Source of the DNA: Verrucomicrobiia bacterium DG1235
Lineage (GTDB): Bacteria; Verrucomicrobiota; Verrucomicrobiia; Opitutales; Opitutaceae
NCBI GenBank assembly: GCA_000155695.1
Contig: DS990592.1
Span: 2,713,973 to 2,777,972 of the forward strand
Direction of reading: 5' to 3'
DNA: 64,000 nt
Made by a program: the position numbers and the translations under genes. This document shows positions 20,564 to 28,863 of the stretch, piece by piece. Numbering within the stretch: the stretch's first letter is position 1; every line of letters starts with the position of its first letter. The notes under the pieces are model-generated. The model ran no database searches. It saw nothing but the letters and a program-made list of their open reading frames with translations, and had not been told where the DNA came from.

Positions 20564-20640
20564 GATTGGAAAAGTGACCAGCCATAACAGCGATGAGAAG
20601 CAATGAGTCAACAAAGGAGCACGGCTTCTCTTGCCTCCCT

Positions 20641-21291
20641 CTACCTGCGATCAATCACGTCATCGACCGAGAAACGAACTTTGGCTGTCGTAGCGTACTT
20701 GTCGCCTTCCGCCCGATATCCCAGCGGACAGGCGACCACCGTCGAGTAACCAGTACCTTCAAGCCCGAGAATCTTGTCATACGCCGCCGGATCGATGCCC
20801 TCCATCGGACACGCGTCCACGCCAAGCAATGCGGCCGTATACAACAATTGCCCCAAAGCGATGTAGACCTGCTTGGTCGCCCAAGCGTCGATAAAGCCTT
20901 GCTCGTTCGCCTGATCGACGAATCCACCCGCAAACTCTTCATAGCCCGAGAGACTCTCCGCAGAGACTCCCCGCACCTCCGCCATGCGATCGATAAACTC
21001 TCCCACGTTTTCACGCGTGTATCCAGTTTTCACTGTCAACACCACCATGTGAGAACAGTCTTTTGTCTGCTGCTGATCCCAAGAAACCGCAGGAAACTGA
21101 TCCTTGATCGCCTGATCCTCCACGATCACAAACTTCCACGGTTGCAGGCCAAAGGATGAGGGGGTCAAAACAAGAGCTTTCTCCAGAGACTTCACCGTCT
21201 CCTCGGGAATCTTGCGACTCGGATCAAATTGCTTGGTGGCATAGCGCCAGCTGAGTTGCTCGAGAATGTCGTTTGCGTCGATTTTAGGCAT
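20641..21291 (-). CDS. NAD(P)H-dependent nitroreductase family oxidoreductase
   Basis: 216 residues of the FMN-binding nitroreductase fold. '[20 protein letters not shown]' at the N-terminus, '[15 protein letters not shown]' and '[16 protein letters not shown]' match the NfsB/YdgI-like group. Reduces nitroaromatics, quinones or flavins; the natural substrate is unknown. It stands between dapL and nadB with gaps of 77 and 104 bases. Confidence 0.9.
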   Translation of the reverse strand: MPKIDANDILEQLSWRYATKQFDPSRKIPEETVKSLEKALVLTPSSFGLQPWKFVIVEDQAIKDQFPAVSWDQQQTKDCSHMVVLTVKTGYTRENVGEFIDRMAEVRGVSAESLSGYEEFAGGFVDQANEQGFIDAWATKQVYIALGQLLYTAALLGVDACPMEGIDPAAYDKILGLEGTGYSTVVACPLGYRAEGDKYATTAKVRFSVDDVIDRR

Positions 21292-21395
21292 AGCGAATAG
21301 ATTGTTACTTTCAGTAATCGAACTACTACGGCTCCAACTAACACCTGACTGCGGAAAACCTCCGATTCTCCTGCTTCCCCACTCAACCCGAAGGC

Positions 21396-23039
21396 CTACT
21401 TTTCGTCGTCAACAGGCTCAAGGGGAACATCGATCTCCTCGTCCTCTTTCGCGATGTAGTGGCAGCCTTTGCTCTCAGGATTCAAGCTGGCCGCATGCAC
21501 AACTATCAGAGCCGCCTTCACAGAATTGCGCAGCTCGATAAGCGATCGAGTCAGGCGAGCCCCCGCATAGAAACTGCTGATCTCTTCGTCCAACTGGTTC
21601 AAAATCCGGTGCGCTCTCTTCAGGCGGCGAGGAGAGCGAATTAAGCCGACATAATTCCACATCGTGCTCTTGATCAGGCGCATATCCTGGCGTATCAGCA
21701 CCTCGTCCGCCGTACGTTCCGGACTCACCCACTCCTTAACCTCCGGCAGGTGATAATCGTTCCGTCGGAAATCCTCAATATCCGCCTTCGCCGTCAGCTT
21801 CGCCGAAACGAGGCACTCGAGAAGCGACGTACTCGCGAGACGATTCGCCCCATGCAGGCCCGTACAAGCAGTCTCCCCGATTGCGTTTAGATTCCGCACC
21901 GACGAACGACCGTTGAGATCCGTATAGACGCCTCCACAAGTGTAGTGCGCAGCAGGCGCTACCGGGATTGGCTCGTGACTGATATCCACGCCGCTGGCGA
22001 GGGCCCGCTCGTAGATAGACGGAAAACGCTCGCGAATAAACTCCGGCTTCATGCTGGAAAGATCGATATAGACGCAGTTATCGCCACTGGAAATCAACTC
22101 CCGATGGATGGCTCGAGCCACGATATCACGCGGAGCAAGCGACTTCATCGGATGCTGCGTATCCATAAACGCCTTACCATGGCTATCGACGAGCACGCCT
22201 CCCTCACCTCGTACCGCCTCGGACACGAGAAAGAGCTGACAGTTCTTCTTCAGAAAAACAGTCGGGTGAAACTGAATGTACTCTAGATCAATAATACGCG
22301 CCCCAACTCTGCGGGCCATCGCCAATCCATGCCCGACCACTCCAGGCTGGTTCGTAGTGTTTGCGAAAATCTGCCCCAAGCCGCCAGTGGCAAGAATCGT
22401 CTTCTTCGCTATGATCGCCTTTACCTCTCCGCTCACTGCATCCAAGGCATACACCCCAATACACGTGATCGGTTTGTATTTATCAATTGGATGCACAGAA
22501 TTGTGCGAAAGCGTCAGCAAATCAATCGCCACATGATTCTCCAGAATAGTTAGATTCTGGATACCACGGACGTACTCGTGAAAATTGTTTAGAATCGCCC
22601 GCCCCGTAACATCCTTCGCATAAATGATACGCTTGTCGCTGTGCCCCCCTTCGCGAGTGTACTGAAGGTCGCCATTCTCGCTTCGATCGAAAGGAACGTG
22701 CAAACGATCGAGCAGCAAATCCTGCACAGCAGCCTGTCCCTCTTTAACTAGCGACCCTACCGCTTCCGGATTCGCCGTTTGGTCCGACGCCACCATGATA
22801 TCCCTCTCGAGCTGCTCGGGGTGATAGGACGTATCGTAGATGATCCCCCCTTGCGCCCATTTGCTGTTGGCTCCCGTAGACAATTGATCCGCGCAGATCA
22901 TAGTGACTGAGAGACCTTGGCTGCACGCGTTGTGAGCATAGGCGCTCCCCGCGAGCCCAGCCCCGATAACAAGGCAATCTGTGCGAATCGTTTCCACTAG
23001 GAAATAGAAAGTGTTTAAGAGACGTCTATCACCTAGCAA
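21396..23039 (-). CDS. nadB: L-aspartate oxidase
   Basis: FAD enzyme that oxidises L-aspartate to iminoaspartate, the first step of de novo NAD synthesis. 'DCLVIGAGLAGSAYA' is the FAD-binding Rossmann motif; 'GANSKWAQGGI', 'TREGGHSDKRIIYAKDVTGR', 'HYTCGGVYTDLNGRS' and 'GLHGANRLASTSLLE' are family signatures. The start is uncertain: a TTG at 23039 overlaps the end of nadA by seven bases, and a GTG at 22997 just before 'ETIRTD' gives a more typical N-terminus. Neither has a clear ribosome-binding site. Works with NadA, encoded immediately upstream. Confidence 0.93.
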   Translation of the reverse strand: MLGDRRLLNTFYFLVETIRTDCLVIGAGLAGSAYAHNACSQGLSVTMICADQLSTGANSKWAQGGIIYDTSYHPEQLERDIMVASDQTANPEAVGSLVKEGQAAVQDLLLDRLHVPFDRSENGDLQYTREGGHSDKRIIYAKDVTGRAILNNFHEYVRGIQNLTILENHVAIDLLTLSHNSVHPIDKYKPITCIGVYALDAVSGEVKAIIAKKTILATGGLGQIFANTTNQPGVVGHGLAMARRVGARIIDLEYIQFHPTVFLKKNCQLFLVSEAVRGEGGVLVDSHGKAFMDTQHPMKSLAPRDIVARAIHRELISSGDNCVYIDLSSMKPEFIRERFPSIYERALASGVDISHEPIPVAPAAHYTCGGVYTDLNGRSSVRNLNAIGETACTGLHGANRLASTSLLECLVSAKLTAKADIEDFRRNDYHLPEVKEWVSPERTADEVLIRQDMRLIKSTMWNYVGLIRSPRRLKRAHRILNQLDEEISSFYAGARLTRSLIELRNSVKAALIVVHAASLNPESKGCHYIAKEDEEIDVPLEPVDDEK

Positions 23040-24118
23040 CCTTTGCCAGGCTGATGCGGCACACCTTCTGCAATTTCGAACATACGCTCGATCGAATGAA
23101 GCGCCTTCAGCCGAAGCTCCTCGTCCAAATCAATCACTTGCTCCTGTCGTGGCGAAACCAATACATCGCGAATTTTCTCGAGCGAATTCATCTTCATGTA
23201 AGGACAAAGCTTACAGCCCGATATGAAGCGCTTCTCCGGAGCCTCCACCTCAAGCCGCTCCACCAGACCGCACTCGGTGAGCATCATGAAATACGGAGCT
23301 TCCGTCGCTTTCACGTACTGCATCATTCCGCCAGTGCTGCCGACATAGTCGCTACGCTCCGTGATATAGAGCGTGCACTCGGGATGTGAGACGACTTTCA
23401 AGCCCGGAAATTTCGTTCGCGCCTCCGCAATCGTTTCCGGATCGAAATGATCGTGTACGATACAGGTCCCGTCCGAGGATACGATCTCCTTGTCGATGCC
23501 GAGCTTCTTCATCTCGATGCGAATGTTATCCGCCATCAAGCGATCCGGCACGAAGAGGATCTGCTTCTGCGGAAGCGACGCTACGATTTTGTAAACGTTG
23601 CTCGAAGTCACGCAAACATCGCACTCCGCCTTCACTTCAGCAGTGCTGTTGATGTAGCAAACCACTGCCGCATCCGGATAGAGCTTCTTCAACTCGCGCA
23701 GCTGCTCTCCCGTAAGCGAGTCCGCAAGCGAACAGCCAGACGCGCGATCCGGCACGACCACCTCCGCTTTGGGAGATAAAATCTTCGCCGTCTCAGCCAT
23801 GAAAACGACGCCAGAGAAAACGATTTTCTCCGCGGCAGCTTCCTTGGCCTTGAGGCTCAACATGTACGAATCTCCCGCGAAGTCTGCCACCCCGTAAATG
23901 ATCTCAGGCTCCACATAAGAGTGAGCGAGAATCACCGCGCCCTTCTCCTTCTTCAAATCGTTGATCTCTAGCGTCAACGGAGCGATTTCGCGACAGGCTT
24001 CTATGTTCCAGGAGCGGCTCGCTTCACACTCGACGTGCATCAGCTTGGCGAGGAGACGTTCCGCCTCCGCCTCGATTTGAGTTTCCGAATAGTTTCTGTT
24101 GTCTGCGGCGCTTACCAT
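23033..24118 (-). CDS. nadA: Quinolinate synthase
   Basis: 4Fe-4S enzyme that condenses iminoaspartate with dihydroxyacetone phosphate to quinolinate. 361 residues. 'ILAHSYVEPEII', 'DFAGDSYMLSLKA', 'VCYINSTAEVKAECD', 'GTCIVHDHFDPETI' and 'SGCKLCPYMKMNSLEKI' cover the conserved substrate and cluster-binding segments. It is the first gene of the nadAB operon; nadC is not in the window. A 164-base gap with no recognisable NAD regulator site lies upstream. Confidence 0.95.
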   Translation of the reverse strand: MVSAADNRNYSETQIEAEAERLLAKLMHVECEASRSWNIEACREIAPLTLEINDLKKEKGAVILAHSYVEPEIIYGVADFAGDSYMLSLKAKEAAAEKIVFSGVVFMAETAKILSPKAEVVVPDRASGCSLADSLTGEQLRELKKLYPDAAVVCYINSTAEVKAECDVCVTSSNVYKIVASLPQKQILFVPDRLMADNIRIEMKKLGIDKEIVSSDGTCIVHDHFDPETIAEARTKFPGLKVVSHPECTLYITERSDYVGSTGGMMQYVKATEAPYFMMLTECGLVERLEVEAPEKRFISGCKLCPYMKMNSLEKIRDVLVSPRQEQVIDLDEELRLKALHSIERMFEIAEGVPHQPGKGC

Positions 24119-24282
24119 GTTCTGAGCACTTCCTTAGATTAAAAGCAGACAAGCATGAAGCCTTGCCCGACGAAAGAAAAGCATTTGCTGAACAGCTCTT
24201 TGCCAATTGCCGGCAAGGATAGGGATTGAATCTAAAAAAATCCCCTAAACGCAGGCCAGATTCGGCTTTTCCCACCACTCGC

Positions 24283-24810
24283 CGCCCGTCTCGCAAAATT
24301 CACTCCTCACTCCTCACCACTCCAAACTCAAAGTGGTACCCAGGGTGGGATTGATTCGCTACGCTCAGGGCTTCGCCCCAAACCTGCGGTTTGCCCATCT
24401 CCGCTTCGCTCCGTCGAACCCTAGTGAGTTCAAGTCCGGAACGCCCGTCTCGCAAAATTCACTCCTCACTCCTCACCACTCCAAACTCAAAGTGGTACCC
24501 AGGGTGGGATTGATTCGCTACGCTCAGGGCTTCGCCCCAAACCTGCGGTTTGCCCATCTCCGCTTCGCTCCGTCGAACCCTAGTGGGTTCAAGTCCGGAA
24601 AGCCCGTCTCGCAAAATTCACTCCTCACTCCTCACCACTCCAAACTCAAAGTGGTACCCAGGGAGGGATTGATTCGCTACGCTCAGGGCTTCGCCCCAAA
24701 CCTGCGGTTTGCCCATCTCCGCTTCGCTCCGTCGAACCCTAGTGGGTTCAAGTCCGGAAAGCCCGTCTCGCAAAATTCACTCCTCACTCCTCACCACTCC
24801 AAACTCAAAG
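24283..24810. repeat. Three tandem 159-bp repeats fused to copies of the tRNA-Leu 3' end
   Basis: Three full units begin at 24334, 24493 and 24652, and the tRNA-Leu 3' end at 24811 is in register with them. A partial unit precedes from about 24283. Each unit opens with the last ~18-20 bases of the tRNA on the opposite strand (TGGTACCCAGGG) and then carries small hairpins: GGGC/GCCC, AAACC/GGTTT and GAACCC/GGGTTC. Units are nearly identical, with a few substitutions. Length is a multiple of 3, so open frames read through by chance. The structure looks like repeated duplication at the tRNA end. Confidence 0.9.
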
Positions 24811-24895
24811 TGGTACCCAGGGAGGGACTCGAACCCTCACTTCCGAAGAAAGCGGATTTTGAATCCGCCGCGTCTACCAATTCCGCCACCTGGGC
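24811..24895 (-). tRNA. tRNA-Leu (anticodon CAA)
   Basis: 85-nt class II tRNA on the minus strand with a long variable arm. The 5' end is GCCCAGGTGGCGGAA; the anticodon stem GCGGA/TCCGC holds loop TTCAAAA with anticodon CAA; the T arm is GGGTTCGAGTCCC. The 3' CCA is encoded (24811-24813). It reads UUG codons. Its 3' end borders the 159-bp repeats. Confidence 0.95.
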
Positions 24896-25125
24896 ATCTT
24901 GCGAAAATCAAGCGAGCCACTGGGACCCGCAGACAAGATTCGGAGTTGTGCCACGAGCCTGAATCGATGCAAGCCAAATTGAAACAGGATCGAAACCCTG
25001 TCGATTCTGACCGCAATTCATCATGCGATCCAATATTCTCCAAAGCGGCGAACTAGACCTTAAATTCTTATCATCAAAGACTTAAGAAACGTACGGATTT
25101 TTTCCAAAAAAAACATCACGATTGT

Positions 25126-25243
25126 TTGAACGTGTTGATCCAGACATCGTCTATCTTTGCAGGACATATAGGGTTTGTTCATTTTTGTATCTAGTTTGTA
25201 GTTTGATAAGTCGAGAGAGGCGCCGCTTAGCGGCGCCTCTTTT
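25126..25243 (+). ncRNA. Small RNA-like unit 1 with terminator
   Basis: Unit of about 118 bases. It begins with TTGAAC, contains CTATCTTTGC and CATATAGG, then a 21-base block at 25191-25211 (core TTTGTAGTTTGATAAGT), and ends in a perfect 11-bp GC-rich hairpin (25216-25240) with a T run. The layout is repeated in unit 2. There is no ribosome-binding site or credible reading frame. Both ends and transcription are unproven. Confidence 0.5.
25216..25243 (+). terminator. Terminator of small RNA-like unit 1
   Basis: AGAGGCGCCGC and GCGGCGCCTCT form an 11-bp perfect stem with a three-base loop TTA, followed by TTTT. Confidence 0.85.
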
Positions 25244-25302
25244 CGTTTCCAAGCCCAACCATTCCACAAAAATCCAGTCTTCGAAATTTTCCTTCCAAAA
25301 AT

Positions 25303-25416
25303 TTGAACGAAAGCACCTCAAGCGCGCCTATCCCCGCATATAGGTAGTTTAATAATTTTAAGAATCTGGTTTGTAGTTTGATAAGTTAGGAAAGGCGTCG
25401 CGAAAGCGGCGTCTTT
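25303..25416 (+). ncRNA. Small RNA-like unit 2 with terminator
   Basis: Second, diverged copy of unit 1: TTGAAC at 25303, CTATCCCCGC and CATATAGG, then the block at 25366-25386 that matches 20 of 21 bases of unit 1. It ends in a hairpin (25391-25401 with 25406-25416) that has a GAAA loop and two wobble pairs and runs into TTTT. The spacing between TTGAAC and the shared block is 63 bases here and 65 in unit 1. rsmE begins 42 bases after the stem. Confidence 0.5.
25391..25416 (+). terminator. Terminator of small RNA-like unit 2
   Basis: AAAGGCGTCGC pairs with GCGGCGTCTTT through two G-T wobbles around a GAAA tetraloop, and the stem continues into a T run. Confidence 0.75.
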
Positions 25417-25458
25417 TCTGTTTGTAAGAACGATCACCCCTTTCATTAGCTATCTGAC

Positions 25459-26226
25459 ATGCCAGACTTTCGCTGCCACTGCGATACTTCCGCCTTTGCC
25501 CTAGACGGACAAATCGAGCTCAGCCCCGACGAATCAAACCACCTAATCGCAGCCAATCGAGCTCGAGTCGGCGATCCCGTGCGCGTCTTCGACGGCAAAG
25601 GCAACGAAGGGAACGCTCGAGTCTCCGTCGCCAACAAACGCCGAGCCGTCCTCAAAATTGAATCCATCTGCACTCTTCCGCCGCCTCCCTACCAAATCGC
25701 GCTCGCCCAAGCCCTCCCAAAAGGAAAACTCATCGAAACTATCATCCGCAAGGCGACGGAGATAGGCATTCAGCAAATTTTCCCCCTTATCACCCGCCGC
25801 GTGGAACTGAAGATAGAGCCGAAAAAGGAAGACTCCAAAAACGCGAAATGGACCGCCGCCACCCTCGAGGGCGCAAAACAAAGCGGCAATCCCCACCTTC
25901 TCAAGATCGAACCTATCTGCGACCTCAACTCCCTGCTCAATCAAAGCGAAGGCTTCGACCTCAAGCTCATCGCAAGTCTGACAACTGATACGACCTCCCT
26001 GAAAAAACAGCTCGAAAGGTATCAGTCCGAGCACAATGGAAGCTCGCCCAAATCGGTACTTTGGCTCGTTGGTCCTGAAGGAGACTTCACTCCGGAAGAG
26101 ACCCAAATCTCAATCAACGCCGGTTTCCTCCCCACCACACTCGGCCGCTATGTCATGCGAAGCGAAACCGCAGCCACTCATGCGCTGAGCATCACCCAAT
26201 ACGAGCTGGAAACGGCAACCAGCTGA
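25459..26226 (+). CDS. rsmE: 16S rRNA m3U1498 methyltransferase RsmE
   Basis: SPOUT-class enzyme that methylates N3 of U1498 in 16S rRNA. 255 residues. The N-terminal PUA-like domain includes 'ELSPDESNHL'. The C-terminal knotted SAM-binding part shows 'IIRKATEIGIQQIFPLITRR', 'VLWLVGPEGDFTPEE' and 'LGRYVMRSETAATHAL'. ATG at 25459, just after the small RNA-like units. Confidence 0.93.
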   Translation: MPDFRCHCDTSAFALDGQIELSPDESNHLIAANRARVGDPVRVFDGKGNEGNARVSVANKRRAVLKIESICTLPPPPYQIALAQALPKGKLIETIIRKATEIGIQQIFPLITRRVELKIEPKKEDSKNAKWTAATLEGAKQSGNPHLLKIEPICDLNSLLNQSEGFDLKLIASLTTDTTSLKKQLERYQSEHNGSSPKSVLWLVGPEGDFTPEETQISINAGFLPTTLGRYVMRSETAATHALSITQYELETATS

Positions 26227-26490
26227 TGGGCACCCGAAAGCGAGCCTAGTCTTTTCCTCCATAAGGAGACTCCAACAAGCCTGACATCTCGATAATGTAA
26301 GGTTTCTTTGCATGTGTAAGAGAATACGACATCCAGCAGTGCTAATCTAAATTTTCTCTACACTGTATCCCCCTCTTTACGAGCGAGTTAAGACTTCGCG
26401 AAAAACCTTGGCATGTCCTTAGCTAACCCTTAGACGACAGGCACCACATTGGAGCCCTATCATCTGCCATCACTTTCCACCGCACCAGCG

Positions 26491-26697
26491 ATGAAGCTCA
26501 CAACCAACTTTCTAAGCTCCTTCGACACTCTGCCCATAGCAGCGCAAATCGCGACCGCTGAGGAACCAGAGAACATCCGTACAGCGATAAGTGGGGAGCT
26601 GGGACTCATTCTCCTCGGTACCGCGCTTCTCAGCTACGGCGCTTATGTCTTCGTTTTGAGGCTGTGCAAATCTCTCGCTTCCAACGCAAACGAGTAA
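26491..26697 (+). CDS. Small hypothetical membrane protein
   Basis: 68 residues from the ATG at 26491. One membrane helix near residues 35-57 ('LGLILLGTALLSYGAYVFVL'). No ribosome-binding site or known family was recognised, and the gene stands alone between rsmE and the fusion gene. It could be spurious. Confidence 0.35.
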   Translation: MKLTTNFLSSFDTLPIAAQIATAEEPENIRTAISGELGLILLGTALLSYGAYVFVLRLCKSLASNANE

Positions 26698-27147
26698 GAC
26701 AGCGATCAGCTTACGTCTCAGTGCATATGCATTTAACTGAGATGTGCCGCGGAGACAGACATCGTAAACCATAAAACTGTCGGGAATTAGCACGCGCTAA
26801 CGATCAATCAAAAGCCCTACGGATCCTTATGAATACCAGAGCGCTTTGACACTAGTCTAGCCTCCCTCGCTTCGAGCCCAGTCATACCGGATCAAAGTCT
26901 CATCCCCACCAAACTTCTCCCCGCCCTGCATGGACTCAATGCCGGTGGATTAAAATTTTCGCACAATGGGAGAAGGCCAAGGCGCAAACACAATCGAGCC
27001 TCAGATAAACGGAGACGATTTGGACTGTAGCCTCCATAGCTCCATACCCGAGAATGGTTCCAGCCATACGCTCCTCGGCATCTGCTTTTCGGGGCCTCTC
27101 GCCTGCGGGACCTAGAATCCGCAGATCAAAGACCCACCACCGTCTCC
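26698..27147. other. 450-base intergenic stretch without recognisable features
   Basis: Between the small membrane protein and the terminator of the lipoyl/KAS III gene. No open frame with coding character, RNA gene or strong inverted repeat was seen. Confidence 0.5.
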
Positions 27148-27177
27148 AAAAAAAAGACCAGCGCTACACTGGTCTTA
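27148..27177 (-). terminator. Terminator of the lipoyl/KAS III fusion gene
   Basis: On the minus strand AAGACCAG and CTGGTCTT form a stem with loop TGTAGCG, followed by a run of at least seven Ts. It lies 43 bases after the stop. Confidence 0.9.
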
Positions 27178-27219
27178 ATTCATATTTAGAATTCCGATAC
27201 GGAACACTCGATAACGGGC

Positions 27220-28818
27220 CTACCAGGTCATCAAACCTCCGGCAAAAGTGAAGCCAGCTCCCACCGAGCAAAAGATGATCTTGTCTCCCTCTTCGAAAAT
27301 CTCCTCCTCCGCCGCCCAGCCAAGCGCCATCGAAACCGACGCGGCCGAAGTGTTTCCGTACTTTCCGATCGTCACCACAAACTTGTCGTAAGGAATGCCT
27401 ACCCGCTTGCTGACGGCTCGCAGGATACGAGCATTCGCCTGATGCGGCACCACCCAGGCCACATCCTCCGGCTTCAAGCCGTGACGCTCCAGAGCGCTCT
27501 CGATAATATTGGAAAAAGCGAGTACTGCCCGCTTGAATACAACTCCACCATCCATCTTCAGATAGAAGGAATCAAGGTCCTCGCCCGGTGCGGGCATCGG
27601 ATGCAGCGCTCCTCCACCGACGCGCGAAATCGCATCCGTAAAGCGGGCGTCGCCACTCAGCTCAAGCCGGTGCAAGCGATGCCCACCTTCCTGAGGCGTC
27701 AAAATCGCCGCCCCAGCGCCATCACCAAAAAGAAATGCCGTTTCGTGATCCCTCGGATTCGTGATGCGCGAGAGAATCTCAGCCGTAACAACCAAAATGT
27801 TTTTCGCCGTGCCGCCATAGATCAAGCTACGACCGACTTCGAGCGCATAGAGCCATCCGGAACAAGCAGCGTTCAGATCAAACGCTAACGCATGCTCAAT
27901 CCCCAACTCCTTGGCCAAAATACTCGCCGCTCCCGGTACAGGCTGATCAGGCAGAAGCGTGGCTACAACCACCGCATCTATGTCAGAAACATCTAATCCC
28001 GCCATCTCAAGCGCGTTCCGCGTTGCCGTGCTCGCAAGACTCGTGGCGGACTCCCCCTCGGAAATAATGTATCGCTGCTGGATACCTGTAACCTTGACGA
28101 TTTCCTCCTCCGTCTTCCCGGGAAACTGCTTCAGGATTTCCGCATTCGAAACCATGTTTTTCGGCACCGCGTAGCCGATTCCCGCCACACAGGCAGTCTG
28201 GTTCGATCCCGAGCCTGCCGGTTGAGAATCCGCAACCGCAGGCGTCGCCGGTGCGACAGTCGTTGAGTAAGCGTCTAAGTCATCGCCCGTTACGCGACCA
28301 CCAGGTCCCGTCCCCACAATGTCCGAAATCGCATCCGGATCCAAGCCACGCTCAAGCGCCAGCTTTTTGGCGCGAGGCGTCCAACGCGCTCCAGCGACCT
28401 TAGCGACAGGAGCTACCGCGGGCATTGCAGCAGGACTGGCAGTGACCTCCTGCATGACTGCGACAGGCGACTCCTCTACTTTCGTTTCAGCAGACGCAGA
28501 TTCTGGATCCGCGTCAGCATCCACCTTCAAATGGCCGACCGCAGCATCCACCTTCAAATGGCCGACCGCAGTATCCTCAGTCTCGATACGAAGAAAAGGC
28601 ATTCCTACTTCGATGATATCTCCAGCGCGGCAAAAGATCCGCTTGATGATTCCGTCGCACGGCGCCTCGAAATCGAAGACCGACTTGTCGCTCTCCAACT
28701 CCGCCAGCTTCTCACCCTTGGCGATGCTTTTCCCTGACTCCACAAAGAGGTCGATCAGGGTCATTTCATTGACAGTTGCTCCCATTGAGGGAATGGGCAC
28801 GTCGATTTGAAAACTCAT
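27220..28818 (-). CDS. Lipoyl domain / E3-binding domain / beta-ketoacyl synthase III fusion
   Basis: 532 residues in three parts. Residues 1-80 are a lipoyl domain like those of 2-oxo acid dehydrogenase E2 subunits, with the lipoylation site in 'ELESDKSVFDFEAP' (Lys45). Residues 145-184 are a peripheral-subunit (E3)-binding domain ('RWTPRAKKLALERGLD', 'GTGPGGRVTGDDL'). Residues 208-532 are a FabH-type condensing enzyme with the complete triad: Cys319 in 'DLNAACSGW', His459 in 'VVPHQANARI' and Asn489 in 'GKYGNTSAAS'. The E2 acyltransferase domain is missing; the synthase sits in its place. FabH condenses acyl-CoA with malonyl-ACP; here the acyl donor may be acyl-lipoyllysine (inference). No E1 or E3 gene is adjacent. 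Confidence 0.9.
   Translation of the reverse strand: MSFQIDVPIPSMGATVNEMTLIDLFVESGKSIAKGEKLAELESDKSVFDFEAPCDGIIKRIFCRAGDIIEVGMPFLRIETEDTAVGHLKVDAAVGHLKVDADADPESASAETKVEESPVAVMQEVTASPAAMPAVAPVAKVAGARWTPRAKKLALERGLDPDAISDIVGTGPGGRVTGDDLDAYSTTVAPATPAVADSQPAGSGSNQTACVAGIGYAVPKNMVSNAEILKQFPGKTEEEIVKVTGIQQRYIISEGESATSLASTATRNALEMAGLDVSDIDAVVVATLLPDQPVPGAASILAKELGIEHALAFDLNAACSGWLYALEVGRSLIYGGTAKNILVVTAEILSRITNPRDHETAFLFGDGAGAAILTPQEGGHRLHRLELSGDARFTDAISRVGGGALHPMPAPGEDLDSFYLKMDGGVVFKRAVLAFSNIIESALERHGLKPEDVAWVVPHQANARILRAVSKRVGIPYDKFVVTIGKYGNTSAASVSMALGWAAEEEIFEEGDKIIFCSVGAGFTFAGGLMTW
28516..28569. repeat. Perfect 27-bp tandem duplication inside the fusion gene linker
   Basis: Two identical 27-bp units (28516-28542 and 28543-28569) encode 'AVGHLKVDA' twice at residues 84-101, directly after the lipoyl domain. 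Identity at the DNA level suggests a recent duplication that lengthens the flexible linker by nine residues. Confidence 0.93.
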
Positions 28819-28863
28819 GGCCTTGGCGAGTGATTATCTAAAAGGATACTGACTTTACGTTGT

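Noticed and set aside
24333-24962. 209-codon open frame through the 159-bp repeats
   Set aside because: Open only because the repeat length is a multiple of three; it runs antisense through tRNA-Leu.
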